Below are positions 51,363 to 60,982 of a DNA stretch of 64,000 nt, in pieces. Location of the stretch: assembly GCF_002742645.2 (NCBI RefSeq), contig NZ_CP033875.1, positions 1,404,001 to 1,468,000 on the forward strand. The letters run 5' to 3'. This DNA is from Caulobacter sp. FWC26. Lineage in GTDB: Bacteria; Pseudomonadota; Alphaproteobacteria; Caulobacterales; Caulobacteraceae. Below the pieces are notes generated by a model. That model was not told where the DNA came from. It did not search any database and saw only the letters and a list, made by a program, of their open reading frames with translations. The position numbers and the translations under genes were made by a program. Each line of letters starts with the position of its first letter. Positions within the stretch are counted from its first letter, which is position 1.

Positions 51363-53954
51363 TCAGCCGAGCGCCTTGGTTGCGAGCTCCAACACGTTTT
51401 TGGATAAGTTGGGGTGCGCGGCGATGCGCTCCAGCTGAGTCCGCATCAGCCCTCCGAGCTCTGGCTTGTAGCGTCGCCAGCCGCCAAGAGGCTCGACGAG
51501 GCGCGCCGCCGTCATGGGATTAAAGGCGTCGACCTTGAGGATCTCGTCCGCCAGGAACGCATATCCGGCGCCGCTGGGGTCATGGAAACGCGCCGGGTTG
51601 AAGTTTGCGAAGGTCGATATGAGGGCGCGCAGCCGATTGGGGTTGGTGGGCTCGAAATCCGGATGGCGGGTGAGGGCGATCACCCGTTCGAGCGCGTCGG
51701 GGTTGGGATCGCGCCCTTGAACCGCGAACCATTTGTCCAGCACCAGCGGCTCAGCCTTCCAGGCCCGGTGAAAGGCTTCCAGCGCTTCGTCGCGGAAAGT
51801 TCCGCCGAGCACCACCAGCGGATAGAGCCCGCCAATAAGGTCCGTCATGTTCAGCGCCGCATCGAAGTGGCCCTTGAGCCGCGCCAGGTTTTCGGCGTGC
51901 GGATCGGCCGCGAGCGCCTCGGCGCAGGCGTTGCGAAGCGCGCGCCGGCCAGCTGCTGAAGCCTCGGCCGAGAACGCGCCGGTGCTCTGCATCTCGCCAT
52001 GCAGGCGACGCAGCAGGTCGCCCAAGTGCACGGCGATCCGCGTGCGCAGATGGTCGCGAGCCTCGTGCAAAGCGGCGGGATCGGCGGCCTCGATCATCAG
52101 CGTCAGGTCAGGCTCGGACGGCAGCGCCAGCAGCAAGGCCTTGAACGCCGGTTCGGCGGTGTCGTCGACCAGCGCGCGGCCCAGGGCTTCGGCGTAACGT
52201 TCCTCGCCAACCTCATCAGGCGCACCTGTGGCGCGGGACAGGATCAGGTCTCGGGCCAGGGTCTGGCCGGCTTCCCAGCGATTGAAGAGATCCGGGTCAG
52301 AGCCGAACAACACGTAGCGATCCGACGGCCGCGCGTCGGTCGACAGGTTCACCGGCGCGGAGAAGCCGCGCAGCGCGGAGAGCACGGGCGGCTCGGCGAT
52401 GTCGTCCCAGCGGACCGTCATGTGCGCTTGGTCCAACAGTACGATTTCGGTGTCGCGCAGGACCGCGCCTTCCGACGACAGCAGACCGATCGCGACCGGG
52501 ATCGGAAGCGGCTTCTTTACAGGCTGGCCAGGTGTGGGCGCAGTGGTTTGAGACAGGGTCAGGGTCAAGGCCCGCGCCCCGGCGTCGTAGGCCGTCTCGA
52601 TCGTCACAGAGGGCGTACCGGCCTGTTCGTACCAGCCAAAGAAGGCCGAGAGGTCCCGGCCCGACGCCTCGGCGAAGCAGGCGATGAAGGCCTCGACGGT
52701 GGTCGCCTCGCCGTCGTGACGCTGGAAGTAGAGGTCGCAGCCCTTTCGGAACGCGTCCGGCCCCAGGATCGCCTTCAGCATCCGGATGATCTCCGCGCCC
52801 TTCTCGTAGATGGTCGCGGTGTAGAAGTTGTCGATCTTCAGGTAGCTGGAGGGGCGGACCGGGTGAGCCAGGGGGCCGGCGTCTTCGGCGAACTGACGCG
52901 CCCGCAGCGCGCGCACGTCCTTCATGCGCTGGACCGCGGCCCCGCGCATGTCGGCGCTGAAGCCCTGGTCGCGGAAGACCGTGAAGCCCTCCTTCAGGCA
53001 CAGCTGGAACCAGTCGCGGCAGGTGATGCGGTTGCCGGTCCAGTTATGGAAGTACTCGTGGGCGACGACCGCCTCGATGCGCTCGTAGTCGACATCCGTG
53101 GCTGTTTCCGGGTCGGCCAGCAGCAGGGAGCTGTTGAAGATATTCAGCCCCTTGTTCTCCATGGCCCCGAAGTTGAAGTCGCGCACGGCGACGATCATGA
53201 ACAGGTCGAGGTCGTATTCCCGACCGAAGACCTCCTCGTCCCACTTCATCGCCCGCTTGAGGCTGTCCAGCGCGTAGGCGGCCCGCGACGCATGGCCCGG
53301 GTCGACGAAGACGCGCAGCGCGACCTCCCGGCCGCTCATGGTGACGAAGGTGTCCGCCAGCACGTCGAGGTCGCCCGCGACAAGCGCGAAGAGATAGCAG
53401 GGCTTTGGGAACGGGTCCGTCCACTCGGCGAAATGGCGTTCGCCATCGAGCGGGCCCGAGGCCACCGGGTTGCCGTTGCTGAGCAGGTGAGGGAACTTGG
53501 CGTCGGCCTCGATCCGCACGCTGTAGCGCGAAAGCACGTCTGGCCTGTCGGGGAAATAGGTGATCGTGCGGAAGCCCTCGGCCTCGCACTGGGTGCAGAA
53601 GCGCCCGCCGGACATGTAGAGGCCCATCAGCGCCTTGTTGGCGGCCGGATCGATCTCGACCTCGGTGGTCAGCACGAAAGCGTCGGGCGTCTCGGGCAGG
53701 GTGAGATGTTCTGCGTCGACGCCGTACTGGCTGGGCGCGAGCGTCTGGCCGTCGATGGCGACCGACAACAGTTTCAACCGCTCGCCGTTCAACACCAGGG
53801 GTTCCGATGTCGCGCCTGTGCGACGCACCGACAGCTCGGCCTTTACCCGCGTCTGGTTCGGATGCAGGTCGAAGACCAGCCGCGTATTGTCGATGGCGAA
53901 CGGGAAGGGGCGGTAGTCCGCGAGGCGAACGGCTTGGGGCGTATCAGTGCGCAT
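51363..53954 (-). CDS. pepN: Aminopeptidase N
   Basis: 863 residues, M1 zinc metallopeptidase. GAMEN at 263-267 (substrate binding); HEYFH at 299-303 and Glu322 (TCRDWFQLCLKEG) form the zinc site. No signal peptide, so cytoplasmic, as for E. coli PepN whose length (870) matches. The alpha-helical C-terminal domain is complete to the last residue. It lies 167 bases upstream of pleC in the same direction. Confidence 0.95.
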   Translation of the reverse strand: MRTDTPQAVRLADYRPFPFAIDNTRLVFDLHPNQTRVKAELSVRRTGATSEPLVLNGERLKLLSVAIDGQTLAPSQYGVDAEHLTLPETPDAFVLTTEVEIDPAANKALMGLYMSGGRFCTQCEAEGFRTITYFPDRPDVLSRYSVRIEADAKFPHLLSNGNPVASGPLDGERHFAEWTDPFPKPCYLFALVAGDLDVLADTFVTMSGREVALRVFVDPGHASRAAYALDSLKRAMKWDEEVFGREYDLDLFMIVAVRDFNFGAMENKGLNIFNSSLLLADPETATDVDYERIEAVVAHEYFHNWTGNRITCRDWFQLCLKEGFTVFRDQGFSADMRGAAVQRMKDVRALRARQFAEDAGPLAHPVRPSSYLKIDNFYTATIYEKGAEIIRMLKAILGPDAFRKGCDLYFQRHDGEATTVEAFIACFAEASGRDLSAFFGWYEQAGTPSVTIETAYDAGARALTLTLSQTTAPTPGQPVKKPLPIPVAIGLLSSEGAVLRDTEIVLLDQAHMTVRWDDIAEPPVLSALRGFSAPVNLSTDARPSDRYVLFGSDPDLFNRWEAGQTLARDLILSRATGAPDEVGEERYAEALGRALVDDTAEPAFKALLLALPSEPDLTLMIEAADPAALHEARDHLRTRIAVHLGDLLRRLHGEMQSTGAFSAEASAAGRRALRNACAEALAADPHAENLARLKGHFDAALNMTDLIGGLYPLVVLGGTFRDEALEAFHRAWKAEPLVLDKWFAVQGRDPNPDALERVIALTRHPDFEPTNPNRLRALISTFANFNPARFHDPSGAGYAFLADEILKVDAFNPMTAARLVEPLGGWRRYKPELGGLMRTQLERIAAHPNLSKNVLELATKALG

Positions 53955-54014
53955 GGACCCTACTTAGTCCTGCGCGTTCGCCTCGGCGAGGGGAGCCTGG
54001 CGGCTCGGGTTGAA

Positions 54015-54569
54015 TTATTGGTCGCCGGCGGGCGGGGGCGGCGGAGCCTCCTGCAGGTAGCGCTCCACCAGCATGACTTTCTGAGCCAGCGCCGCCAGGG
54101 CCGGCGGTGCGTCCTCGGGACTCTCGGACACCAGGGCCACCAGCTCACGGGCGACCGCGCGCAAGCGGGGCGCGCTGGCGATCAGTCTGGCCTGATACTC
54201 CATCTTGTAGGGATCTCGGTCGTACTCCGCTCCGGGCGTGCGCCAGCCGCCCCAGTCGTTGGGATCGGTGACTACGACGGGGTAGGTGCCCGGATAGGGG
54301 TGGTGGGCGCAATCGCCCTCCTGCTGCCACTTGTTGCGGGCCCGCAGCACGCGCCAGTTGGCGTCGGAGCCGTCATCCTGCGGCTCGATCTTGTCCTCGG
54401 GCTTCAGTTCGTGGCCTTGGAACTCGCGTCCCAGTCCGACGTCGTAGGTGACCCGGACCGGTTCGTCGAAACCCTTGGCCCAGATAGGAACGATCCGCTC
54501 GATGATCGCCCAGCAACCGACGCTGTCCACCCACACGCGCTGGTTCTTCTGGAAGAGGGTCTTGGCCAT
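54015..54569 (-). CDS. Hypothetical protein
   Basis: 184 residues, soluble. A short N-terminal barrel-like stretch (LFQKNQRVWVDSVGCWAIIE), then Tyr/Trp/Asp/Pro-rich segments (HHPYPGTYPVVVTDPNDWGGWR) and a helical C terminus ending in a Pro run. I recognise no family. It is leftward and 60 bases before pepN, so may share its transcript. No helix-turn-helix or membrane segment is visible. Confidence 0.65.
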   Translation of the reverse strand: MAKTLFQKNQRVWVDSVGCWAIIERIVPIWAKGFDEPVRVTYDVGLGREFQGHELKPEDKIEPQDDGSDANWRVLRARNKWQQEGDCAHHPYPGTYPVVVTDPNDWGGWRTPGAEYDRDPYKMEYQARLIASAPRLRAVARELVALVSESPEDAPPALAALAQKVMLVERYLQEAPPPPPAGDQ

Positions 54570-54709
54570 GGGCGCGATGGATCCGCAGTCGTGAAGCTGT
54601 CGCCATAAGAACCTGAAATTCTTGACGCCGGGTCAATCTTTCCCTTCGCGTGAACGTCGTTCAGTGTGCCCTGCGTGACGCGCCACAGAGCGCGGCCAGG
54701 GAGGTTCCA

Positions 54710-55825
54710 GTGGATTTCGACTATTCGGACGATCAGAAGTTCCTGAAGGAGGAGGCGCGCAAGTTCCTAGCCGGAAATTGCGATGTGGGCGTGGTGCGCG
54801 GCGTGCTCGACAACGCCGACCGCTCGTTCGATGAAAAGCTCTGGAAGGGCGTCGCCGAGCAGGGCTGGCTGGGGGCCTCGATCCCCGAGGAACATGGCGG
54901 CCTGGGTCTTGGTCGCGTCGAGCTTTGCGCCATCGCCGAGGAACTGGGACGCGCGGTCGCGCCGATCCCGTTCGCGTCGACGGTCTATTTCCTCGCCGAG
55001 GGCGTGATGGCCTACGGTTCGGAGGCCCAGAAGGCTTCGATCCTGCCCCGCATCGCGGCGGGCGAGGTGATCGGTTGCCTGGCGACCTCGGAAGGTCCAG
55101 GCGTGGTCGGCCCGGCGACGCTGCAGTGCCGCGTCGAAGGCGGCAAGCTCTCGGGGACCAAGATCCCCGTCACCGATGGCGATGTCGCTGATATCGCCCT
55201 GGTCCTGGCCTCGGAAAGCGGACGTCCTGGCCTTTTCCTGGTCGACCTGAAGGGCGCGGGCGTGTCCCGTGAGACGCTCAAGAGCCTGGATCCCACGCGA
55301 GGCGTCGCCAAGATCGTGTTCGACGGCGCGGCCGCCGAGCGTGTCGGCGATGCGGGCGCGGGCTTCGAGGTGGTCCAGGGGATCATGGATCGTGCTGCTG
55401 TGCTTCTGGCGTTCGAGCAGCTCGGCGGCGCCGATCGGTGCCTGGAGATGGCCAAGGAGTACGCCTTGGGCCGTTACGCTTTCGGCCGGGTCATCGCCGG
55501 CTATCAAGCCGTCAAGCACAAGCTGGCCGACATGTACGTCAAGAACGAGGTCGCGCGCTCGAACGCCTATTACGGCGCCTGGGCGTTGAACGACGACGCG
55601 CCGGAGCTGCCGATCGCGGCCGCCGCGGCGCGCATCGCCGCCTCGGACGCCTTCTGGTTCGCCAGCAAGGAGAACATCCAAGTCCATGGCGGCATGGGTT
55701 TCACCTGGGACGTCGACTGCCACCTCTTCTACCGCCGTTCGCGCCAACTGAGCCTCGTGGCCGGGGCGCCGAAGGTGTGGAAGGAGCGGCTGGTGGCCGA
55801 ACTTGAAAAGAAGAACGCGGCTTAA
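54710..55825 (+). CDS. Acyl-CoA dehydrogenase-like subunit (probable non-catalytic partner)
   Basis: 371 residues. GTG start seven bases after AGGGAGG; the MNVV- extension upstream has no ribosome site. The family fold is clear: GWLGASIPEEHGGLGLG, CLATSEGPG (the usual T-E-P-x-A-G-x-D loop is altered), GRYAFGRVIAGYQAVKHKLADM and QVHGGMGFTWD. The helix-G base position is Asp (DRAAVLLAFEQLG) and no C-terminal Glu-Gly-Thr is present. Such a partner pairs with a second subunit in alpha2beta2 dehydrogenases known from steroid degradation (ChsE4/ChsE5-type). The next gene is that likely partner, 13 bases downstream. Confidence 0.88.
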   Translation: MDFDYSDDQKFLKEEARKFLAGNCDVGVVRGVLDNADRSFDEKLWKGVAEQGWLGASIPEEHGGLGLGRVELCAIAEELGRAVAPIPFASTVYFLAEGVMAYGSEAQKASILPRIAAGEVIGCLATSEGPGVVGPATLQCRVEGGKLSGTKIPVTDGDVADIALVLASESGRPGLFLVDLKGAGVSRETLKSLDPTRGVAKIVFDGAAAERVGDAGAGFEVVQGIMDRAAVLLAFEQLGGADRCLEMAKEYALGRYAFGRVIAGYQAVKHKLADMYVKNEVARSNAYYGAWALNDDAPELPIAAAAARIAASDAFWFASKENIQVHGGMGFTWDVDCHLFYRRSRQLSLVAGAPKVWKERLVAELEKKNAA

Positions 55826-55838
55826 GGAGCGGAAAATC

Positions 55839-57062
55839 ATGGATTTCAACGATTCCACCGAAGAAGCCGCCTATCGCGAGAAAGCGCGCGCCTGGCTTGC
55901 TGAAAACGCTGCGGCGCACCGCGCCAAGTGGGGCGAGCTGAAGCCGAATACGCCCGAGCACATGGCCGCCGCCAAGGAATGGCAGGCCACCAAGGCCAGC
56001 GCCGGCTATGCCTGCATCACCTGGCCGGCCGCCATCGGCGGGGGCGGCGGCACGCCGATCCAGTCGGTGATCTTTGGCCAGGAGGAGACCAAAGCCGGTC
56101 TTGGCTACGGCTACTTCACGATCGGACTGGGCATGTGCGTGCCCACCGTGATGGCCTTCTCCGACGGCGAGACCAAGAAGCGTTTCGTGGGCCCCGCCGT
56201 GCGTGGCGAGGAGATCTGGTGCCAGCTGTTCTCCGAACCAGCCGGCGGCTCTGATGTCGCCGCGTTGCGCACCCGGGCAGTCAAGGATGGCGACGAGTGG
56301 GTGATCAACGGCCAGAAGGTCTGGACCACCGGCGCGCACTATTGCGACTACGGCATCCTGCTGACCCGGACCGATCCCGACGTGCCCAAGCACAAGGGCC
56401 TGACCATGTTCTGGATCGACATGAAGGATCCGGCGGTCGAGTGCCGTCCGATCCACCAGATGTCGGGCGGACGTGAGTTCAACGAGGTCTACTTCACCGA
56501 CCTGCGCGTCAAGGACAGCCAGCGTCTGGGCGAGGTCGGCGACGGCTGGAAGGTCGCCCTCGTCACTCTGATGAACGAGCGCCTCGCTGTTGGCGGTTCG
56601 ACGGGCCCCAACTATCGCGAGATCATGAAGCTGGCCCGCGAGCTCTCGGGCATCGCCGGCCCGGCGCTGAAGGAGCAGGGATTCCGCGAGAAGCTGGCTG
56701 ACTGGTACGTGCAGTCCGAAGGCCTGAAGTTCACGCGGTTCCGCACCATGACCGCGCTTTCGCGCGGCCAGACGCCGGGGCCGGAGAGCTCGATCGGCAA
56801 GATCATCTCGGCCAACCAGCTGCAGGAGCTGGCCAATACGGCCGTGGAGATGGAGGATCAGTACGGCATCCTCTCCGATCCTGACGTCGCGCCGGCCGAG
56901 GCCGCTTTCCAGCAAAGCCTGATGTGGGCCCCGGGCCTGCGGATCGCGGGCGGAACCGACGAAATCCTCAAGAACATCATCGCCGAACGGGTCCTCGGAC
57001 TGCCCGGCGACGTTCGAGTCGACAAGGATGTTCCGTTCAAGGACATGCCGACCGGACGCTGA
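55839..57062 (+). CDS. Acyl-CoA dehydrogenase, probable catalytic subunit
   Basis: 407 residues; AAGGAG nine bases before the ATG. Motifs: QLFSEPAGGSDVAAL, INGQKVWTTGAHYCDYGILLTRTDP, FNEVYFTDLRV and RIAGGTDEILKNIIAERVLGLPGD. Glu in LMNERLAVGG is at the helix-G base position. Together with the upstream gene it looks like a heteromeric FadE26/FadE27-type enzyme working on a bulky or side-chain acyl-CoA (inference). A terminator follows. Confidence 0.92.
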   Translation: MDFNDSTEEAAYREKARAWLAENAAAHRAKWGELKPNTPEHMAAAKEWQATKASAGYACITWPAAIGGGGGTPIQSVIFGQEETKAGLGYGYFTIGLGMCVPTVMAFSDGETKKRFVGPAVRGEEIWCQLFSEPAGGSDVAALRTRAVKDGDEWVINGQKVWTTGAHYCDYGILLTRTDPDVPKHKGLTMFWIDMKDPAVECRPIHQMSGGREFNEVYFTDLRVKDSQRLGEVGDGWKVALVTLMNERLAVGGSTGPNYREIMKLARELSGIAGPALKEQGFREKLADWYVQSEGLKFTRFRTMTALSRGQTPGPESSIGKIISANQLQELANTAVEMEDQYGILSDPDVAPAEAAFQQSLMWAPGLRIAGGTDEILKNIIAERVLGLPGDVRVDKDVPFKDMPTGR

Positions 57063-57095
57063 TTTCGTCGGACTTAAACGCGACTTTCCCATGTG

Positions 57096-57134
57096 CGAGT
57101 CGGTGGCTAGCCAGTTTAGCCGCCGACTCGTTTT
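57096..57134 (+). terminator. Intrinsic terminator after the acyl-CoA dehydrogenase pair
   Basis: A 14-bp stem (CGAGTCGGTGGCTA / TAGCCGCCGACTCG, one G-U pair), short loop, then TTTT. Starts 34 bases after the stop codon. The rest of the 261-base gap to 57323 holds the promoter of the stp-like operon. Confidence 0.85.
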
Positions 57135-57285
57135 CGTTCTGGATAGTTATTTTATCCCTGTCTCGCCGCGCGGAAGTTCCGCGAATTCGCCTGTCGCGCG
57201 AACCGGAGGCGTCGCACAAAGTCTTCATGGTCGGGCGGACTGAGCTGACCTTGACAGTGGCCCGTCCCGGGAACATGAGAGATCA

Positions 57286-57300
57286 TTGATTTATGGTTAA
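57286..57300 (+). promoter_or_regulatory. CtrA-like box before the stp operon
   Basis: TTGA, seven bases, TTAA: one mismatch from the CtrA consensus TTAA-N7-TTAA, and it includes ATGGTTAA, the reverse of the TTAACCAT half-site. It lies 24-38 bases before the start codon. TTGACA at 57251-57256 could be a -35 element. Confidence 0.55.
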
Positions 57301-57323
57301 CGGCGACGGCTGAAGGGGGATTC

Positions 57324-58925
57324 ATGCGCGATGCCGGGGACGCAATTGCGCGCCTTCGCAGGCTCCGCGACAAGGCGGAGAGCCTGGTCGCCAGCCGCGC
57401 TGTTCTCCTGCGCCGAGCGCCCGTCAGCGTCCTGGTCGCGGCTGTAGTGATTCCCCTGGTGGGCTGCGACACAGGCCCCAGCTTCTGGTTCCACAAACGG
57501 GCCAGCGCCTGCCCGCGTCCTCAGGCCGCTCAGGGAGTTTCGGGGCAGTTCAATCAGCAGCAGCAGGAAATCCGGTCGCTTCGGCAGGGCGGTTTCCGAG
57601 GCGATTTCTTCGCCCAGCTTGAACTCGCGCGCCGCTACGAAGGCCAGCGCGCCGTCGACAAGAATCTGGAAGATCCGGTCGAGGCGGCTGTCTGGTACGG
57701 CATGGCGCTGGCCAATTCCGGCGGCTATGCGCCGATCGCCGCCTATGAACGCCGCGGCAAGGACTCCCGCGCCGTTTCCCGCTTCGACGACTGCCGCGCG
57801 TTCGAGCGGCGCAGCGCCTATGGCGCGCTGGATCGGCTGCTGTCGCGCATGTCGACCGAGGAGCGCGAGCGGGTCCGCAATCGCATGATTTACATCCTGT
57901 CCAGCCAAGGCGCGGATGGCTTCCGCACCCTTGCGCGGATGCACGACGGCTATTTCGGTCCGTTCGGCGAGCCCTCGGACAATCTCCAGGCCATCGAGGC
58001 TTACGGCAAGCCCAGCCAGCCCGGCGCGCCGGCGGCGCTGGACCTGTTCCGGCGCAATGATGTGGACGCCTATCTCTACAACTATCTGGCGGTGCAGACC
58101 GGCGACGTCTCGGCTTACGTGATGCTGAAGGACTTCGAGCGTTCGTCCCCGCAGAGGGCGTCTTACGGCTCCTTCGTTGAGACCAAGGCCAAGCGCTGGA
58201 TCCCGCCGTACGAGTTTTATCCGCCCGACTCGCCGGACTCCGGCGTGCCGCATTCCGACGAGGCGGACCTGTCGGGCGAAGCGCGTGAGGCGGCGCTGTC
58301 GCGGCTCACCGAGCTTCCGTTCGTCCATGTCGGCGAAGCCCTGGCCTATCTTCGGGTCATCCCGACGGCGATCCTGGACGAGAAGCTTCTGGGGGTGACC
58401 GAAGCTCAGACCTTCCAAGGCATGATCGGGCGCCCGAACACTGGCCGTCTGGCGCCGATCGAGAAGGTGCGCGCGATCCAGTACGCCGCCGTCAACGGCT
58501 CTTCCAAGGCTCAGCTCGTGCTGGCGGTGATGTACTCCGAGGGTGTCGGCGTGCCGCGGGACTACGCTCGCGCCTATCATTGGTACGAAGAGGCCGAACG
58601 GCAGGGATCGGCGGAAGCCAAGTACGCCATGTCGACCTTCTTTTCGCTGGGCCTTCAGGGCGTGGCCGATCAGGATCGCGCCAAGGCGGTGGTCTATCAG
58701 ATCGACGGCGCGCTGGCCGGTTTCAAGCCTTCGGCCTGGCGATTGCAACAACTGTTGGCGCAGGTTTCGCGTCCGCCGCGTGCGGCGGGCGAGCGTCCGC
58801 TTCCACGTCCCGCCTATGGCGCCGAGTATGACCGCGCGGCGCCGCGCGCCGATGATCGCGACCCGCGACAGGATCAGCCCGGCCCCGACCGAGGCGGCCG
58901 TCCGTACAACGAAGGGAACTACTAG
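57324..58925 (+). CDS. stpA: Stalk cross-band protein StpA-like (Sel1-repeat protein)
   Basis: 533 residues. Cytoplasmic basic segment ~1-31, a hydrophobic segment ~32-48 ending VIPLVGC that could be either a membrane anchor or a lipobox (the long n-region argues for an anchor), then a periplasmic domain. Sel1-like units are visible: AQLELARRYEGQRAV...EAAVWYGMALANSG near 100 and AQLVLAVMYSEGVGVPRDYARAYHWYEEAERQGSAEAKYAMS near 395-440. A charged Pro/Asp-rich tail closes it. GGGGGA ribosome site. From memory, StpA of C. crescentus is a bitopic periplasmic Sel1 protein of the stalk diffusion barrier; position near pleC fits. The next gene starts directly after the stop. Confidence 0.75.
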   Translation: MRDAGDAIARLRRLRDKAESLVASRAVLLRRAPVSVLVAAVVIPLVGCDTGPSFWFHKRASACPRPQAAQGVSGQFNQQQQEIRSLRQGGFRGDFFAQLELARRYEGQRAVDKNLEDPVEAAVWYGMALANSGGYAPIAAYERRGKDSRAVSRFDDCRAFERRSAYGALDRLLSRMSTEERERVRNRMIYILSSQGADGFRTLARMHDGYFGPFGEPSDNLQAIEAYGKPSQPGAPAALDLFRRNDVDAYLYNYLAVQTGDVSAYVMLKDFERSSPQRASYGSFVETKAKRWIPPYEFYPPDSPDSGVPHSDEADLSGEAREAALSRLTELPFVHVGEALAYLRVIPTAILDEKLLGVTEAQTFQGMIGRPNTGRLAPIEKVRAIQYAAVNGSSKAQLVLAVMYSEGVGVPRDYARAYHWYEEAERQGSAEAKYAMSTFFSLGLQGVADQDRAKAVVYQIDGALAGFKPSAWRLQQLLAQVSRPPRAAGERPLPRPAYGAEYDRAAPRADDRDPRQDQPGPDRGGRPYNEGNY

Positions 58926-60353
58926 ATGCGCCGCCTCAGCCGCCTGCTGGCGCTTTGGGCCGCTGTGACCCTCGGCGCCGCTCTCGCCGCCTCGCCCGAG
59001 CTGGCCGTCGCCTCGCCCGACGCCAAGATCGATCAGCAGATCCGTCCTTGCTTCGGGCTCCTGCTGCAGCCCAATCTTTCCCACGGCTGTAAGGTCCGTG
59101 ACGTGCGGCCGAAGCCGTGTCCCCGGGGCACGATCCGCGCCAAGGGCCGCTGTGTAGTCCCTTACAGCAACGGCGGCGGCTACGCTTATGTCTCGCGGGA
59201 GATCAACTGCGACTACGCCTATCCGGGCCAAATCTCCGACACGCTTTATCGCCTCTATGAAGGCGATGTGCTGACACTGACCTCGACCAATGGCGGCGCC
59301 TGCGTCGACTCGCTGAACATCACGAAGGCGATCAGCATCGTGGTGCGCGACTATTCGCCCAGCCGCTCACGTCCGATCCTGATCGCCAGCAGCGGCCAGC
59401 CCTGCATCAAGATCCAGGCGGGCGTGCAGTACGTGGTGCTGGACGGTCTGGGCATCGAAGCCACTCGCGCCGGCGCCGCCTCGTGCATCGTCGGCCGCGC
59501 CACCGAGATCGCGATGCGCGGCGTGACCGTGCGGTATGACGGCGAGGGCTCGGCCTTCGACGTCGGCGACAGCCGGATCGAGCTGGCCCAGACCACCTTC
59601 ATCGGCCGCACCCGCCAGCCCGTGGTCAAGGCCACCGGCACGATCATGGCCGCCGACGTCGAGATCGCCGCCACCGCCATTGGCGCGGCGCTGGAGACCT
59701 CGGGCGACAGCCGGCTGCGCGATGTCCGCGTCGTGCGTCTGGGCGACTGGACGGGGTCCTCGCGCACCCGCAACTCGGCGGGCTTCATCATCGCCGGCAT
59801 GAACCGCCAGCAGCTGGTCCAGATCGATGGCCTCTATGTCGACGGCTTCTCGCGCGGGATCTATGTCGGCGGCGGCGACGAGACCGCGCTGCTGCGTCCG
59901 GTGGTGCGCGACAGCGACTGGGCCGTGACGCTCGAAAACGCCAACCTGCGCGTGGTTGAGGGCGAGCTTGAGGCCGTGGATGTGGGTATCTACGCCGCGT
60001 CCGGCGTGGTGTTCGCGTCGAACAACAAGATCATGGGCGTCATGCGCTCGGGCATCTACGCCGACGCCGGCGGTCAGGTTCGCGCCGTCGACAACCGCGT
60101 CTATGCGCGGCCTGAAGGCTGCCGCGCTTTGGTCACGGGTTTTTTCAACGGCGAGCTGACCTGCCGTCCGTGGTTCGAAGCGCCGGAGCTCTATCGCACG
60201 CCGCGTGACCGAGCTCGGCTGGATTTCGACAGCTATTGGCCCGCGCCCGCGATCACCGCCGGCGTCACCGCACAGGGGCCTGCCGAACTTTCCGGCCCGC
60301 CGCTCGCCGGCGCGCCCGTTTCCGCGCCTCAACAAGGGGGAGCTCCGCGATGA
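58926..60353 (+). CDS. stpB: StpB-like protein, right-handed beta-helix
   Basis: 475 residues. Signal peptide or anchor ~1-30 (LLALWAAVTLGAALA). Residues ~130-420 are short strands with Gly/Asn/Asp turns (YVVLDGLGIEATRAGAASC, NLRVVEGELEAVDVGIYAAS, GIYADAGGQVRAVDNRVY), characteristic of a parallel beta-helix (pectin-lyase-like). Several Cys (CKVRDVRPKPC, NCDY, GACVDS, QPCIK) could form disulfides. Pro/Ala-rich tail. Starts with no gap after the stpA stop. Probable partner in the cross-band complex; gene assignment from order and fold. Confidence 0.7.
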   Translation: MRRLSRLLALWAAVTLGAALAASPELAVASPDAKIDQQIRPCFGLLLQPNLSHGCKVRDVRPKPCPRGTIRAKGRCVVPYSNGGGYAYVSREINCDYAYPGQISDTLYRLYEGDVLTLTSTNGGACVDSLNITKAISIVVRDYSPSRSRPILIASSGQPCIKIQAGVQYVVLDGLGIEATRAGAASCIVGRATEIAMRGVTVRYDGEGSAFDVGDSRIELAQTTFIGRTRQPVVKATGTIMAADVEIAATAIGAALETSGDSRLRDVRVVRLGDWTGSSRTRNSAGFIIAGMNRQQLVQIDGLYVDGFSRGIYVGGGDETALLRPVVRDSDWAVTLENANLRVVEGELEAVDVGIYAASGVVFASNNKIMGVMRSGIYADAGGQVRAVDNRVYARPEGCRALVTGFFNGELTCRPWFEAPELYRTPRDRARLDFDSYWPAPAITAGVTAQGPAELSGPPLAGAPVSAPQQGGAPR

Positions 60354-60982
60354 GCCAGTCTTTCCGTGGCCCGCTGGCCGCTTCCCTCTGCGCTCTGGTG
60401 ACCCTGTCCAGTCTCGTCACGACCCAGGCCTGGGCCCAGAGCGGTCCGGGCGGCGGTCCCGGGCGTGGACGAGAGGTCTGCGGCTCGCCGATGACGGGCG
60501 CAGCGCCCGACATCATGAGCTATGACAGCGCGACCGGGACGCAGGTCTTCGTCAACAGCGGCCGGGGGACCGGGACGGACGTCTCGGCCTACAACGCCCA
60601 GAGCGGTTCGGCCGCCCAATTCGCCGGCGATCTGAGCCGCCCGGGCTTGGTGTCCTCGTGCTCGGTCGACGGCTTTAGCCGGCAGGCCTATGGCGTTGAC
60701 GCCACGCGCCCTGGCCAGGTGGTCGTCTCGGGCCGTGACGAACGCGGCGAGCGCTGGGCGTTCACGCGCGCCGACGGCAAGGTCGAAGTCTGGGACCCGC
60801 GCGGCGACAACCGCTGCTTCAAGACCGGCCTTGGGATTTTCACGCCGTCGGGCGGCTATGGTGTAGCCCTGGCGACTCCGCCGGGCGCCGTCGGTGTCGG
60901 GATTGCGGCCGGGCAGCACTTCGGCGGCGTCGGCGTGGGCGCCAACCGAAACTTCGTCGGCGCGGGTCTGGTGGGATGCTGA
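60350..60982 (+). CDS. stpC: StpC-like secreted protein
   Basis: 210 residues. Signal peptide ~1-29 (ending AWA-QS), then Gly-rich segments. Ser/Asp/Gly strands (VFVNSGRGTGTDVSAY) and a Gly/Val-rich C terminus (GVGIAAGQHFGGVGVGANRNF) suggest a beta-rich fold. Four Cys in the mature protein may pair. AAGGGGGA precedes the ATG, which overlaps the stpB stop (ATGA). The frame that begins 114 bases earlier lies inside stpB and is rejected. Named only from the operon position. Confidence 0.65.
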   Translation: MSQSFRGPLAASLCALVTLSSLVTTQAWAQSGPGGGPGRGREVCGSPMTGAAPDIMSYDSATGTQVFVNSGRGTGTDVSAYNAQSGSAAQFAGDLSRPGLVSSCSVDGFSRQAYGVDATRPGQVVVSGRDERGERWAFTRADGKVEVWDPRGDNRCFKTGLGIFTPSGGYGVALATPPGAVGVGIAAGQHFGGVGVGANRNFVGAGLVGC

